Origin: an uncultured Bacteroidota bacterium
Lineage (GTDB): Bacteria > Bacteroidota > Bacteroidia > Flavobacteriales_D > Sanyastnellaceae
Direction of reading: 5' to 3'
Assembly (NCBI GenBank): GCA_903932685.1
Contig: CAIZGX010000033.1
Location: 1-59,814 of the forward strand
Length of the DNA stretch: 59,814 nucleotides
The translations under genes were made by a program, and so were the position numbers. Within the stretch, counting starts at the first letter, position 1, and each line of letters begins with the position of its first letter. Below, one piece after another: positions 18,305 through 26,251 of the stretch. The notes below the pieces were generated by a model. It searched no databases. It saw nothing but the letters and a program-made list of their open reading frames with translations, and was not told where the DNA came from.

Positions 18305-19021
18305 ATGCAATGCACCGTTGTTATTCCAACCTTTCGAGACGCGCGCATTGCGCAAGCGCTCGATAGCATTGCAGCACAAAAAAACGTCCAGCTTGAAGTT
18401 ATCGTCGTAGACGGCGCGAATGAACCCGAAGCGTTTCAATCACTACCGACTTATTCCTTCCCCCTAACTTTCATTCACGAAAAAGACAACGGCGTTTTCG
18501 ACGCCATGAACAAAGGTATTGCTGTGGCAAAAGGTGAATGGATTTATCTCTTGGGAAGCGACGACCTTCTAGCAAATGAAAACACTCTTTCGCATTTAAT
18601 TTCTCGCGGCGCACAAGCCGACGTAGTCTTTGGAAAGGTTGAAAACACAGGCCTTTCACATAGCGCTACTACAAAAATTCATATCCCTTCATTTCCAAAT
18701 GGAATGTTCTGGAAGCACACCCTTCACCAACAAGGAGTCATTTACAAGCGATCTCTTTTTCAAGAGCGAACCTTCAACACCGACTACAAAATTTTAGGCG
18801 ATTACGAGTTTCATTTCCACCTGAAAAATAAAAATGTTAAGGTGGAATACGTGAATGAAACCGTGGCGCATTGCGATGCAAACGGACTTTCAAAACGGTA
18901 CGTTTGGAAATTGTATAAGGAAGAAATTTGCTTGAAGAATGAATACTTGAACGCTGTTCAAATGTTTGTTGTAGTTCCGTTTGTTGTTTCGAAATACCTT
19001 TTCAAAAAACTTACGAAGTAA
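18305..19021 (+). CDS. Family 2 glycosyltransferase
   Basis: A 238-residue GT-A fold enzyme. The N-terminal strand CTVVIPTFRDARIAQALDSI and VIVVDGANE are the GT2 nucleotide-binding start. The DxD-like metal site is IYLLGSDDLL (about 81-90). The motif IHEKDNGVFDAMNKGI is typical of WcaA-like glycosyltransferases of surface polysaccharide pathways. It has no strong membrane segment. The stop codon overlaps the end of the convergent exonuclease gene by 11 bases. Donor and acceptor are not predictable. Confidence 0.85.
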   Translation: MQCTVVIPTFRDARIAQALDSIAAQKNVQLEVIVVDGANEPEAFQSLPTYSFPLTFIHEKDNGVFDAMNKGIAVAKGEWIYLLGSDDLLANENTLSHLISRGAQADVVFGKVENTGLSHSATTKIHIPSFPNGMFWKHTLHQQGVIYKRSLFQERTFNTDYKILGDYEFHFHLKNKNVKVEYVNETVAHCDANGLSKRYVWKLYKEEICLKNEYLNAVQMFVVVPFVVSKYLFKKLTK

Positions 19022-20339
19022 GCGACTTCACACGATGTCCTTGCGGCGCATCCATAAAGTGCTGAATGAATCCAGCGCTCAATTCAGATGTGTTCAACGG
19101 AATTAATCGGTCTTTCAAATCGTCTACAGACGAAATGGTATCTATGTGCTCATTTATAAATCCGTATCCTTTCGGAAGTCCATCTTCCACCAAAACAAAA
19201 ACAAATTCGCTGCTGTCTCTTCCGCGGTGCGTAAGAATAGCATGTTGTGGATTGAAGGCCGTTTTCATGGCCGCCACCATGCGTTCGTTGTGTTCTTCAA
19301 GACTCGTCAATTCTTCCTCGCTGAACATGCCAATGGCTTTCAATGAAAAGCCGTGGTAACTGCAAAATTTCACCAACCATTTATTGGCTTGTGGTAAGGT
19401 TGGAAAAATACGCAAAGGCGTTTTTTGTCCGGTCAACTGCGCAGCCATCAACCGCAAATAACCTTGTTGATCCTCGAATTGAAACAGTCCAACTTTCGGA
19501 CGCTTCTTCTTTTGTGCCGCGTTGTATTTCGGAGCATGTAAACGAATCTCTTGGTCTTCCAACAGAAACGCAACCAACTCTGAAGAAGTCTCTATAAAAT
19601 CGATGTGATGCACTTCATTCGAAAACGATACCTTCTTTTCCGGTTCTCCGTTCTGAAAATGCTCTTTGATGCGTTTGCGAATGTTCTTCGATTTGCCAAT
19701 GTATATAGGCGTTCCCTTATTGTCGCGCATGTAATACACGCCCGTTGCCTTGGGAAGCTTGTCTATTGTGTCTTCTGGAAGGTGATGCGGCAGATAAGCT
19801 TCTGCATGTCCTCTTCCCAACATGGAATTCACACCGTCTAAACCAATCTCTTCAATAACCTTATCGAACAGCTCTGCCGTAGCCTTGGTATCACCCATAG
19901 CGCGGTGTGCGCTAGCGTTGGTAATGTTCAGTTCGCGACACAAATTGTCGAGGCCGTAACGCGTCATGTTTGGAAATGCTTTACGCGCCAAACGAATCGT
20001 GCACAAACGTTGGGGTGTCCAGGCATAGCCAATGGCATTGAACTCTTGCTTAATGAAATTGAAATCAAAGTTTACGTTGTGCGCCACGAATACCGCGTCT
20101 TTCAGCAGATCGTAGATTTCATCGGCAACGTCTTCAAAAACCGGAGCCCTCTTAAGCATAGCATCTGTAATACCCGTGAGTTGTACTACGAAAGGAGGAA
20201 GTCTTTTTTCAGGATTGATAAGGGTTTGGTAGGCATCAACGACCTTATGCCCGTCGTGAAGTAGAATAGCAATTTCTGTTATGCTACCTTGCTCAGCCCT
20301 TCCGCCGGTCGTTTCAATATCTGTTATTGCGTACAACAT
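19011..20339 (-). CDS. DEDDh 3'-5' exonuclease fused to a GIY-YIG endonuclease domain
   Basis: A 442-residue two-domain nuclease. The N-terminal part (1-165) is a DnaQ-like exonuclease with Asp7 and Glu9 (TDIETTGG), Asp92 (HNVNFDFNFI), His145 and Asp150 (HRAMGDTKATAELF). Residues about 195-280 form a GIY-YIG domain like that of UvrC/Cho: GVYYMRDNKG then PIYIGKSKNIRKRIKEHF. The rest (about 280-442) is a UvrC-like linker without a recognised helix-hairpin-helix. Such fusions occur in several phyla and are thought to act in DNA repair; they are not the main Pol III proofreading subunit. The 3' end overlaps the convergent glycosyltransferase gene. Confidence 0.87.
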   Translation of the reverse strand: MLYAITDIETTGGRAEQGSITEIAILLHDGHKVVDAYQTLINPEKRLPPFVVQLTGITDAMLKRAPVFEDVADEIYDLLKDAVFVAHNVNFDFNFIKQEFNAIGYAWTPQRLCTIRLARKAFPNMTRYGLDNLCRELNITNASAHRAMGDTKATAELFDKVIEEIGLDGVNSMLGRGHAEAYLPHHLPEDTIDKLPKATGVYYMRDNKGTPIYIGKSKNIRKRIKEHFQNGEPEKKVSFSNEVHHIDFIETSSELVAFLLEDQEIRLHAPKYNAAQKKKRPKVGLFQFEDQQGYLRLMAAQLTGQKTPLRIFPTLPQANKWLVKFCSYHGFSLKAIGMFSEEELTSLEEHNERMVAAMKTAFNPQHAILTHRGRDSSEFVFVLVEDGLPKGYGFINEHIDTISSVDDLKDRLIPLNTSELSAGFIQHFMDAPQGHRVKSLTS

Positions 20340-20367
20340 CTTTTCTCCGTGGCCCCGAATTTCGACC

Positions 20368-20375
20368 TATTTTTG
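20368..20375 (+). promoter_or_regulatory. Possible -7 element (TATTTTTG)
   Basis: A match to the Bacteroidota -7 consensus TAnnTTTG, 20 bases before the ATG at 20395. No good TTTG/TTG element lies 17-23 bases upstream, so the call is weak. Confidence 0.25.
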
Positions 20376-20394
20376 AAGACAATCACCCATTGTT

Positions 20395-21252
20395 ATGAAA
20401 AAAAGTTTCTTGTTCATATCTCTCTACTACTTCACAGTAGTGTTTACCCAGTGTATTGCTCAGAAGCGCGACGAACGCAAAGGCTTTCGTTTCGGACTGA
20501 ACATGGGCATGTGCTTCCCGTCGAAGGTTTCAGCGAACTATTACAACGGAAGCGGTTTCTACAACAACAACATAGATCCGAACGGGGTGCGCGTGTATAG
20601 CATTGAAGATCGTTTGAATCTTACACCACTAGAGACGCAGTATATTACTTCGTACTTCAACGCAACCGGATTTCAGTTTCCATACGACGCTTATCCAACA
20701 GCTATGCGCTACAGCGGAGGCTTCAACATTGGCTTTCAAACGGCGTTTGATTTCAACAATAAGTCTTCTTTGATTTTCGATATGAACGTTTGTAAGGTGA
20801 AGGCGTACGATAGATTCACCATGCAGTTGAATGGCACCTCTGCCCAGCAGAATGGACAAACCGATATTCGCATTTTTAATATTGAAGGAAATGAGCAGCG
20901 TTTGAATTTAGCATTGGGCTATCGCACCGGATGGGCATTGAGCGGAAACGGATTGTATTTCATGCAGTTTGGAGGAAGTATGTTGGGAACGAAGGTGATT
21001 AACAACGTTGCTATTCTAGCAGATCGCAACTACGACTTAATCATTGGCGCAGTAAATCCAGCGCAGATGACAAACTACCAGCCACAAACTGGAGTAGGGT
21101 TCGGATATTACTTCAGCACAGGATTCTTCCTTCCTCTGGGCGAGCACAAAAACGCAGAGCTTTCATTGGCATTCTCCAAAGACAAGATGATTTTAAATAT
21201 GAATGAATTCAAAGGCTGGAACAAAATGCTCACCTTCTGTTTCTCTATTTAA
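20395..21252 (+). CDS. Exported beta-rich protein, possible outer-membrane barrel
   Basis: A 285-residue protein with a signal peptide (1-22, ending CIAQ). The mature part has alternating strands (FRFGLNMGMCFPS, GGFNIGFQTAFDF, LALGYRTGWALSG, GVGFGYYFSTGFFLPL) and ends in MLTFCFSI, which resembles an outer-membrane beta-barrel C-terminal strand. No named family is recognised. The 3' end overlaps the convergent amidase gene by 8 bases. Membrane location is an inference from the strand pattern. Confidence 0.6.
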   Translation: MKKSFLFISLYYFTVVFTQCIAQKRDERKGFRFGLNMGMCFPSKVSANYYNGSGFYNNNIDPNGVRVYSIEDRLNLTPLETQYITSYFNATGFQFPYDAYPTAMRYSGGFNIGFQTAFDFNNKSSLIFDMNVCKVKAYDRFTMQLNGTSAQQNGQTDIRIFNIEGNEQRLNLALGYRTGWALSGNGLYFMQFGGSMLGTKVINNVAILADRNYDLIIGAVNPAQMTNYQPQTGVGFGYYFSTGFFLPLGEHKNAELSLAFSKDKMILNMNEFKGWNKMLTFCFSI

Positions 21253-22006
21253 GTTGAAACGAATCGGCATCGTTTAGCGCAGGAAACTTCTCTCGAAACG
21301 CGTTCAATTCTTCCAACGAAAGTTCTTGGGTATGTTCGCCTCTGAAATTTACAATGGCCGAATCTCCGCTGTAGGCATGCCCGTTTCCATCTTCCCCAAT
21401 GCGATTCACACCAATGACGTAAGCTACGTTTTCTATAGCGCGTGCTTTCAGTAAAGTCTTCCAAACTTCAGCGCGAACGCTTGGCCAATTCGCGACATAT
21501 ATCATCAAATCGAATTTCGGTTGTTCGTTTATCATTTCATTTCGCGTCCATACCGGGAAGCGCAAGTCGTAACAAATGTTCAGCAGAATATTCCATCCGC
21601 GCCACTCCACTAGGCATTGCTCCTGCCCTGCTTCGTAGTGCTTGTGCTCTCCCGCCAAGGAGAACAAATGACGTTTGTTGTACGTTGAAACTTCTCCGCT
21701 TGGACGAACGAAGAACAAACGGTTATAAGCCTGTCCCTCCTCGCGTACAGAGAGACTTCCAACGATAGCGGCGTTCAATCGAGCCGCTTCTTCCTTCAAC
21801 AAAGTAACACTCGGAAACTCGTCGTTGACGAGCTCTTCAGACACGGTGGTATTCATGGTGAAACCGGTAGAAAACATTTCAGGAAGAACAATGAGGTCCC
21901 AATGATTGGGCTGTTGTTCTTGCAGTAACGCTTTGAAGTGTGCGCGGTTCTCTTCTTGATTTTCCCAATGCAGGAACGTTTCCAGTAAAAGTGACTTTAG
22001 TTTCAT
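21245..22006 (-). CDS. Carbon-nitrogen hydrolase, omega-amidase (YafV-like)
   Basis: A nitrilase-superfamily enzyme with the Glu-Lys-Cys triad: Glu in VLPEMFSTGF, Lys in TYNKRHLFSLAGEH and Cys in LNICYDLRFPVW. These flanks match the YafV/NIT2-type omega-amidases, which hydrolyse alpha-ketoglutaramate and the keto acids produced by glutamine transaminases. The open frame extends to 22042, but ATG at 22006 (MKLKSLLLETF) or 22012 is the likelier start because it begins directly at the first strand and lies just behind a promoter-like site. A methionine aminotransferase gene, the usual metabolic partner, lies 3.0 kb away on the same strand (25058-26197). Confidence 0.85.
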   Translation of the reverse strand: MKLKSLLLETFLHWENQEENRAHFKALLQEQQPNHWDLIVLPEMFSTGFTMNTTVSEELVNDEFPSVTLLKEEAARLNAAIVGSLSVREEGQAYNRLFFVRPSGEVSTYNKRHLFSLAGEHKHYEAGQEQCLVEWRGWNILLNICYDLRFPVWTRNEMINEQPKFDLMIYVANWPSVRAEVWKTLLKARAIENVAYVIGVNRIGEDGNGHAYSGDSAIVNFRGEHTQELSLEELNAFREKFPALNDADSFQLK

Positions 22007-22013
22007 TTGCATT

Positions 22014-22042
22014 CGAAGGTAGAAGAAAATGGGATAAATCAA
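22014..22042 (-). promoter_or_regulatory. Promoter-like site of the omega-amidase gene
   Basis: On the minus strand TTG (22042-22040) is followed after 18 bases by TACCTTCG (22021-22014), close to the Bacteroidota consensus TTTG / TAnnTTTG. The predicted transcript would start within a few bases of the ATG, so the mRNA could be leaderless or nearly so. Confidence 0.4.
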
Positions 22043-22055
22043 TTATCTTGGCTTC

Positions 22056-22394
22056 ATGAAAAAATGGATCTTTCTTTCTATTGCAGCTGTAGCTGTTGGA
22101 TGTGCCGCTTCGAAGCAAGTAACAATTACTGAAGCTGATTTAAGTTTAGCGAAAACAGAATTCTCTGGAGTAACCCTAGCTGAATTGCAAACCGGACAAG
22201 TGTTGTACACAGAGCATTGCCAAAGTTGTCACGCGTTAAAAGATCCAGCATCTGAAGGCGTTCGCGGATGGAAGCATCATGTTCCTGAAATGGTAGAAAT
22301 GGCGAACAAAGACAAAGGTGCCGACCTCGACAAAAAAGAAGAGCAAGCGATTCTTCGTTATTTGATTACGATGGGACCGCTAAAAAAATCGTAG
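22056..22394 (+). CDS. Monohaem cytochrome c lipoprotein
   Basis: A 112-residue protein with a lipoprotein signal (AVGC, Cys16). One haem-binding motif CQSCH (Cys55, Cys58, His59) is present, with Met106 in ITMGP as the likely second axial ligand. Size and layout fit a small class I cytochrome c that carries electrons at the periplasmic face of a membrane. The partner oxidase is not in the window. The stop codon TAG (22392-22394) lies inside the first mini-hairpin of the repeat array that follows. Confidence 0.85.
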   Translation: MKKWIFLSIAAVAVGCAASKQVTITEADLSLAKTEFSGVTLAELQTGQVLYTEHCQSCHALKDPASEGVRGWKHHVPEMVEMANKDKGADLDKKEEQAILRYLITMGPLKKS

Positions 22395-22627
22395 ATTTTT
22401 TTTGAACTGCGTTATTGGAAAACCGTAGGTTTTATTCCTATTGCATAATTGGAAAATCGTAGATTTTATACCTATTTCATAATTGGAACTGCGTTGTTAT
22501 TATTGATTGAGAATTACAAAGTAGGAATCACGTAGTAGGAATTACGTAGTAGGAATTACGTAGTAGGAATTACGTAGTAGGAATTACGTAGTAGGAATAA
22601 AACCTTCGGTTTTCCAACAACGTAGTT
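22382..22627. repeat. Mini-hairpin array A (about 15 triloop hairpins, 5-base spacers)
   Basis: The convergent gap between the cytochrome and MuiA-like genes is filled with short palindromes having three-base loops. Examples (stem/loop/stem): AAC/TGC/GTT at 22405-22413, AAAACC/GTA/GGTTTT at 22419-22433, TAT/TGC/ATA at 22439-22447, AAAATC/GTA/GATTTT at 22453-22467, TAT/TTC/ATA at 22473-22481, AAC/TGC/GTT at 22487-22495, TAC/AAA/GTA at 22515-22523, four copies of TAC/GTA/GTA between 22543 and 22593, AAAACC/TTC/GGTTTT at 22599-22613 and AAC/GTA/GTT at 22619-22627. Spacers are ATTGG, ATTCC or ATACC on the left and GGAAT on the right. A first hairpin with a 9-bp A/T-rich stem (22382-22402) ends in a run of T, like a terminator. 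By hand count, 14 of 15 loops are GNA on one strand. Confidence 0.85.
22521..22598. repeat. 14-bp tandem repeat within array A
   Basis: Five full units of GTAGGAATTACGTA (the first has C for T at position 9) starting at 22521, 22535, 22549, 22563 and 22577, then an 8-base partial unit at 22591. Each unit equals one TAC/GTA/GTA hairpin (9 bases) plus the GGAAT spacer (5 bases), so this is a homogenised stretch of the array. Copy number is likely to vary between strains. Confidence 0.95.
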
Positions 22628-24259
22628 CTAGAAGCTCGGACAAGCAATCGTTCTAAACTTCGCCTTAGAAACCTGCATAGACTTCGGAGTCTTGATGCTG
22701 TAGCCGAGGGTGATTGTTTTGCTTTCGCCAGTTGCTAACTTCATGTTCCAAGAAAGCTTGCCAGTGTTCTTTTCCAGCACGGCGCCAGAGATTTCCAACA
22801 TAGCAACTTCAATCTGTCCGTCGGAAGAAATAGGAAGTTGATCTTCCAACAAAACATTGATCTCTTTGTCTCTGTTGTTACGCACTGTTGTTTCGAAATA
22901 GAAAGTTTCTTTTTCGTTATTACCCAACAATTGACGCTTACTTAATTCAGATTGCTTCTTGCGAACCAAGGCTACGCGCTTGTCTCTTCCCAACGAAAGC
23001 GAAAGCGTATCGTCTACTGAAGCGGTGTTAATGAAACTCTGTCCCAAGTAGGCCCCTGCGAAATATACACTCGCCTTTCCACTTACTAAATTCAAGGTGT
23101 TCCAACCAACAACCTTAGCCATTAAAAACGCATCGGCGTCTTGCTTCGGAACAGCATAATGCATGTAGGTTGCAGGCAAGGTGAACGACGTAACGTCTAC
23201 CACATAAGGCTTTCCATCAGATAGAATCGTATAAGGCAATTCAATTTCAAACTCAGCACTCAACTCCTGAACTGCAACTTGCTGAAACGCCACTTCTCCT
23301 TCCCCATCTCTATCTTCCTTCTTCATATATTCACTGCGATTGCTCTTCATGTCCATGACCATCACCGACTCTAAATTCTTCTGAACGCCTGCAACTCTTT
23401 TTGTAGATTCTGCAATATCCCACGTCTCTAATGTTGGCTTCTCTGCACCTTGCAAGGGTTCGCTGGTGCTTAAAATCATGAGCACTTCCGTCCAATCCAA
23501 TCCAGATTTGTTGAACACATTCGCGTGGTAATCCAACTTTACAGGATCAATGGCGTTCTCTGCGCGAACATCGTACTTCGGTGCCCAACCGGCGTTGCGA
23601 ACCAAATATTTTAGGGTGAAGGTGGCGTTGCCACGCACCTTCGCATCCAACACCACAGTTACTTCAGAAGTAGGCGGATTGGTCTTTGCATTCATTTCTA
23701 GCAATTGCGCAGTATAACCGGCTGACTCCTTAATAAGCCTGCGCTCTTCTGCATCTGCCTTCAATAAAAAAGTATTGATCTCGTTGTTACGCTTGCGAAA
23801 AAAATCGGCAGCCTTCTCAATTTCTGCAATAGGAACGTTGTTCGCTGTTCCGCCAATGGCTTCGTTGCGAAACAACATGTCGCGCTCTTTCGCATACACG
23901 CCTTTCTCTGCGCGCAAGGTTGCTAACTTCTCTTCCACCAAAGCCGACTTTTCTTGCAACTCAGCAATCTTCGCATTCGGCGTTTGCTCTTTCAAATAAT
24001 TGTTTCGAATGGAAACACTTTGAAACACCACATTCTTATTTCCACATTCCAACACCACACTCTCGGGCTGCATGTCGGCGCTTAGACCTGTGAACACAAT
24101 AGTCTGCTTTCCTTGCGAAACCTGTGTTTCAGCCGTATGAACCAATTGCGCACCTTGAAGGTACACTGTCACTTGCGTAATCTTCGAATCTACATTCGTC
24201 TGCGCAAATAAGCCAAGGCTTGTCACAATTGAAAGGCAAAGAGCAAATACTTTTTTCAT
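22628..24259 (-). CDS. MuiA-like protein with DUF4140 and DUF4139 domains
   Basis: A 543-residue exported protein with a signal peptide (1-20, ending LFAQ). Residues about 25-120 form the DUF4140 N-terminal domain (KITQVTVYLQGAQLVHTAET), followed by a coiled coil (about 85-195, KIAELQEKSALVEEKLATLR) and the C-terminal DUF4139 beta-rich domain (about 205-540). The family is named after the mucoidy inhibitor MuiA; its biochemical role is unknown. It lies 2 bases after the PorP/SprF-like gene on the minus strand, so the two are one transcript. Its stop codon touches the end of array A. Confidence 0.85.
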   Translation of the reverse strand: MKKVFALCLSIVTSLGLFAQTNVDSKITQVTVYLQGAQLVHTAETQVSQGKQTIVFTGLSADMQPESVVLECGNKNVVFQSVSIRNNYLKEQTPNAKIAELQEKSALVEEKLATLRAEKGVYAKERDMLFRNEAIGGTANNVPIAEIEKAADFFRKRNNEINTFLLKADAEERRLIKESAGYTAQLLEMNAKTNPPTSEVTVVLDAKVRGNATFTLKYLVRNAGWAPKYDVRAENAIDPVKLDYHANVFNKSGLDWTEVLMILSTSEPLQGAEKPTLETWDIAESTKRVAGVQKNLESVMVMDMKSNRSEYMKKEDRDGEGEVAFQQVAVQELSAEFEIELPYTILSDGKPYVVDVTSFTLPATYMHYAVPKQDADAFLMAKVVGWNTLNLVSGKASVYFAGAYLGQSFINTASVDDTLSLSLGRDKRVALVRKKQSELSKRQLLGNNEKETFYFETTVRNNRDKEINVLLEDQLPISSDGQIEVAMLEISGAVLEKNTGKLSWNMKLATGESKTITLGYSIKTPKSMQVSKAKFRTIACPSF

Positions 24260-24261
24260 AA

Positions 24262-25056
24262 TTAGAATTTATATTGAAGAGAAATTTCGTGATTCCATTG
24301 TTGAAGTGAACGGTTCTGGTCATTCGCCAAGCCCGTGTAACCGATGACAAATTTTCGAAAAATATAATAGCCGCGAACGTATGCACCCGCATGCGCATTA
24401 TCCCATGCGCGAACGCCCACACCTAACATGTATTTATTTCTTGCGGTAAAATTCAGTCCGGTCTGAAACTGACGAACTTTCTCTTCGCCTTCAAAACCGC
24501 GCTTGTATATTCCTGAAAAACTCAAATTCGATCTACGCGAAAGACGCGCTACGGCTATTCCAACTTGGGCGCTCATGACTTTCGAAAGTACAGTGACTTC
24601 ATTTTCAAACGGAGTCACCTGCATGTCTTCGTTCTTGTATGAGACTCCCGCTAGAAACCTTCCAGCCGGATTGCTCATGACATTCAAACCGAAGGAATAA
24701 TTAAAATTATGATTTTCATAATTGGTGAATTCAGCGCGTGCACCAAATCCTACGTGAAAATTACTTCTTGAAGTATACGAATGCGTGGCAAACTGCAGAG
24801 CTGCAGCATTGAAAGCGTTTCCATTATTGTACAGATCAATTCCCACCGCAGAATAAATGCGATCTAAATTCAACTGACCTTGAAATCCACCAGCACCGTT
24901 GGTTTGACGATACATACCTGCTTTGTTGTAGTCTAACGGCGAAACCACAAAAGACGGATTCTCTGTACTCAAATAAGCCATGGGATTCAATTGTCTAAAT
25001 TGAGTCCATGCTAGAGAAGCATTCAAAAAAAATATGAAGAACAATATCCGTTTCAC
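24262..25056 (-). CDS. PorP/SprF-like T9SS outer-membrane protein
   Basis: A 264-residue outer-membrane beta-barrel candidate with a signal peptide (1-18, ending WTQ). The N-terminus FRQLNPMAYLSTENPSFV, the alternating strands (for example SNFHVGFGARAEF, FNYSFGLNVMSNPAGRF, YMLGVGVRAWDNAHAG) and the terminal strand HEISLQYKF fit the PorP/SprF family, whose members often pair with T9SS type B cargo. Its first residues deviate from the usual QDPQFSQY pattern, so the assignment is moderate. It sits between the aminotransferase and MuiA-like genes, with gaps of 1 and 2 bases. Confidence 0.65.
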   Translation of the reverse strand: MKRILFFIFFLNASLAWTQFRQLNPMAYLSTENPSFVVSPLDYNKAGMYRQTNGAGGFQGQLNLDRIYSAVGIDLYNNGNAFNAAALQFATHSYTSRSNFHVGFGARAEFTNYENHNFNYSFGLNVMSNPAGRFLAGVSYKNEDMQVTPFENEVTVLSKVMSAQVGIAVARLSRRSNLSFSGIYKRGFEGEEKVRQFQTGLNFTARNKYMLGVGVRAWDNAHAGAYVRGYYIFRKFVIGYTGLANDQNRSLQQWNHEISLQYKF

Positions 25057-25057
25057 T

Positions 25058-26197
25058 TCAACGAATATACTGCGTTAAACGATGAGCGGCTTCAAGAATA
25101 TCGGCATCCTCCTTCGCGAAACAAAAACGCAAACGTCTTGCTTCGCTTCCGTTTTCATAGAATGGAGAAAGCGGAATACTCGTCACCTTCGCTTCCTTGT
25201 TTAATCGAACGGCAAAATCGAAATCCGACTCTTCCGAAATTGCACTGTAATCGAGCACTTGAAAATAAGTTCCTGCGCAAGGCAAGACTTTCCAAGCACT
25301 TCCGTTTAACGCCTCTACAAATAAATTTCTCTTGCGCTCATACATGCGCGATATCTTGGAATAATCAACTGTCTTCATGTATTCAGCAATGGCGATTTGA
25401 AACGGAGCGTTGCAGGTGAAGACGTTAAACTGATGTTGCTTTCGAAACTCTACCATCCACTTCGCATCGCAAACAGCATAGCCCAATTTCCATCCGGTTG
25501 CATGAAAGGTCTTCCCGAAGGAATACACCAACATCATGCGTTCCCGAAGTTCAGGGAATTGCGCCAAACTCTCGTGCTTTCTTCCGTCGAACACAATGTG
25601 TTCATACACTTCATCGGAAATAATAAAAATATCGGTATCGCGAACTACCTCTAAAAGTTTGTGCGCATCGTCTAACGAATTCACAGCACCGGTCGGATTG
25701 TGTGGCGTATTGATGAGCATGAGTTTCGTGCGATCGTTGATTGCAGCTTTCACCTTCTCCCACGGAATGTGAAAATCTTCTCCTTCCAATTCAATCCAGA
25801 CAACCTTACCTCCATTCAGCTCAACAGCCGGCGCATAACAGTCGTATGCCGGAGCAAAAAGAATGACTTCATCTTCAGGGAAGATCAAAGTTGAAATGGC
25901 TGTGAAGATGGCTTGCGAAGCACCCGCAGTGATGTTCACTTCCGAATTCCAATCGTAATTGCATCCGTGCTTGGCGTTTAATTGCTCCGTGATAATCTGA
26001 CGAAGAACAGGCATGCCCGGCATGGGGGCATACTGATTGAATCCGTCTTTCATGGCCTTGGTCACCAAATCAATTAAACGATCGTCTATTGGAAATCCAG
26101 GGAATCCTTGTCCCAAGTTCAAAGCGCCTTCTTGCAAAGCAAGGGCCGACATGGTTGAAAATATGGTTGTGCCTACGTTTGGTAATTTCGATTTCAT
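25058..26197 (-). CDS. Class I aminotransferase, methionine/glutamine type (YbdL-like)
   Basis: A 379-residue PLP enzyme of fold type I. PLP-binding landmarks: Asn167 in NTPHNPTG, Asp195 in IISDEVYEH, and the Schiff-base Lys229 in SFGKTFHATGWK. The N-terminus KLPNVGTTIFSTMSALA and NLGQGFPGF, and the sequence NQYAPMPG, match YbdL-type methionine aminotransferases, which also use glutamine and aromatic amino acids. Such enzymes recycle methionine from 4-methylthio-2-oxobutyrate. The omega-amidase at 21245-22006 would remove the ketoglutaramate by-product. It is the first gene of the minus-strand unit with the PorP/SprF-like and MuiA-like genes. Confidence 0.88.
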   Translation of the reverse strand: MKSKLPNVGTTIFSTMSALALQEGALNLGQGFPGFPIDDRLIDLVTKAMKDGFNQYAPMPGMPVLRQIITEQLNAKHGCNYDWNSEVNITAGASQAIFTAISTLIFPEDEVILFAPAYDCYAPAVELNGGKVVWIELEGEDFHIPWEKVKAAINDRTKLMLINTPHNPTGAVNSLDDAHKLLEVVRDTDIFIISDEVYEHIVFDGRKHESLAQFPELRERMMLVYSFGKTFHATGWKLGYAVCDAKWMVEFRKQHQFNVFTCNAPFQIAIAEYMKTVDYSKISRMYERKRNLFVEALNGSAWKVLPCAGTYFQVLDYSAISEESDFDFAVRLNKEAKVTSIPLSPFYENGSEARRLRFCFAKEDADILEAAHRLTQYIR

Positions 26198-26251
26198 GGA
26201 ACGAAGATAAAGACGACGTGGCGTTGAGCAAGATTTCTTAATTTCACAGGC

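Noticed and set aside
22521-22598. CRISPR or simple microsatellite at the 14-bp tandem repeat
   Set aside because: Units are too short and identical, with no unique spacers. The unit equals one hairpin plus the GGAAT spacer, so it belongs to array A.
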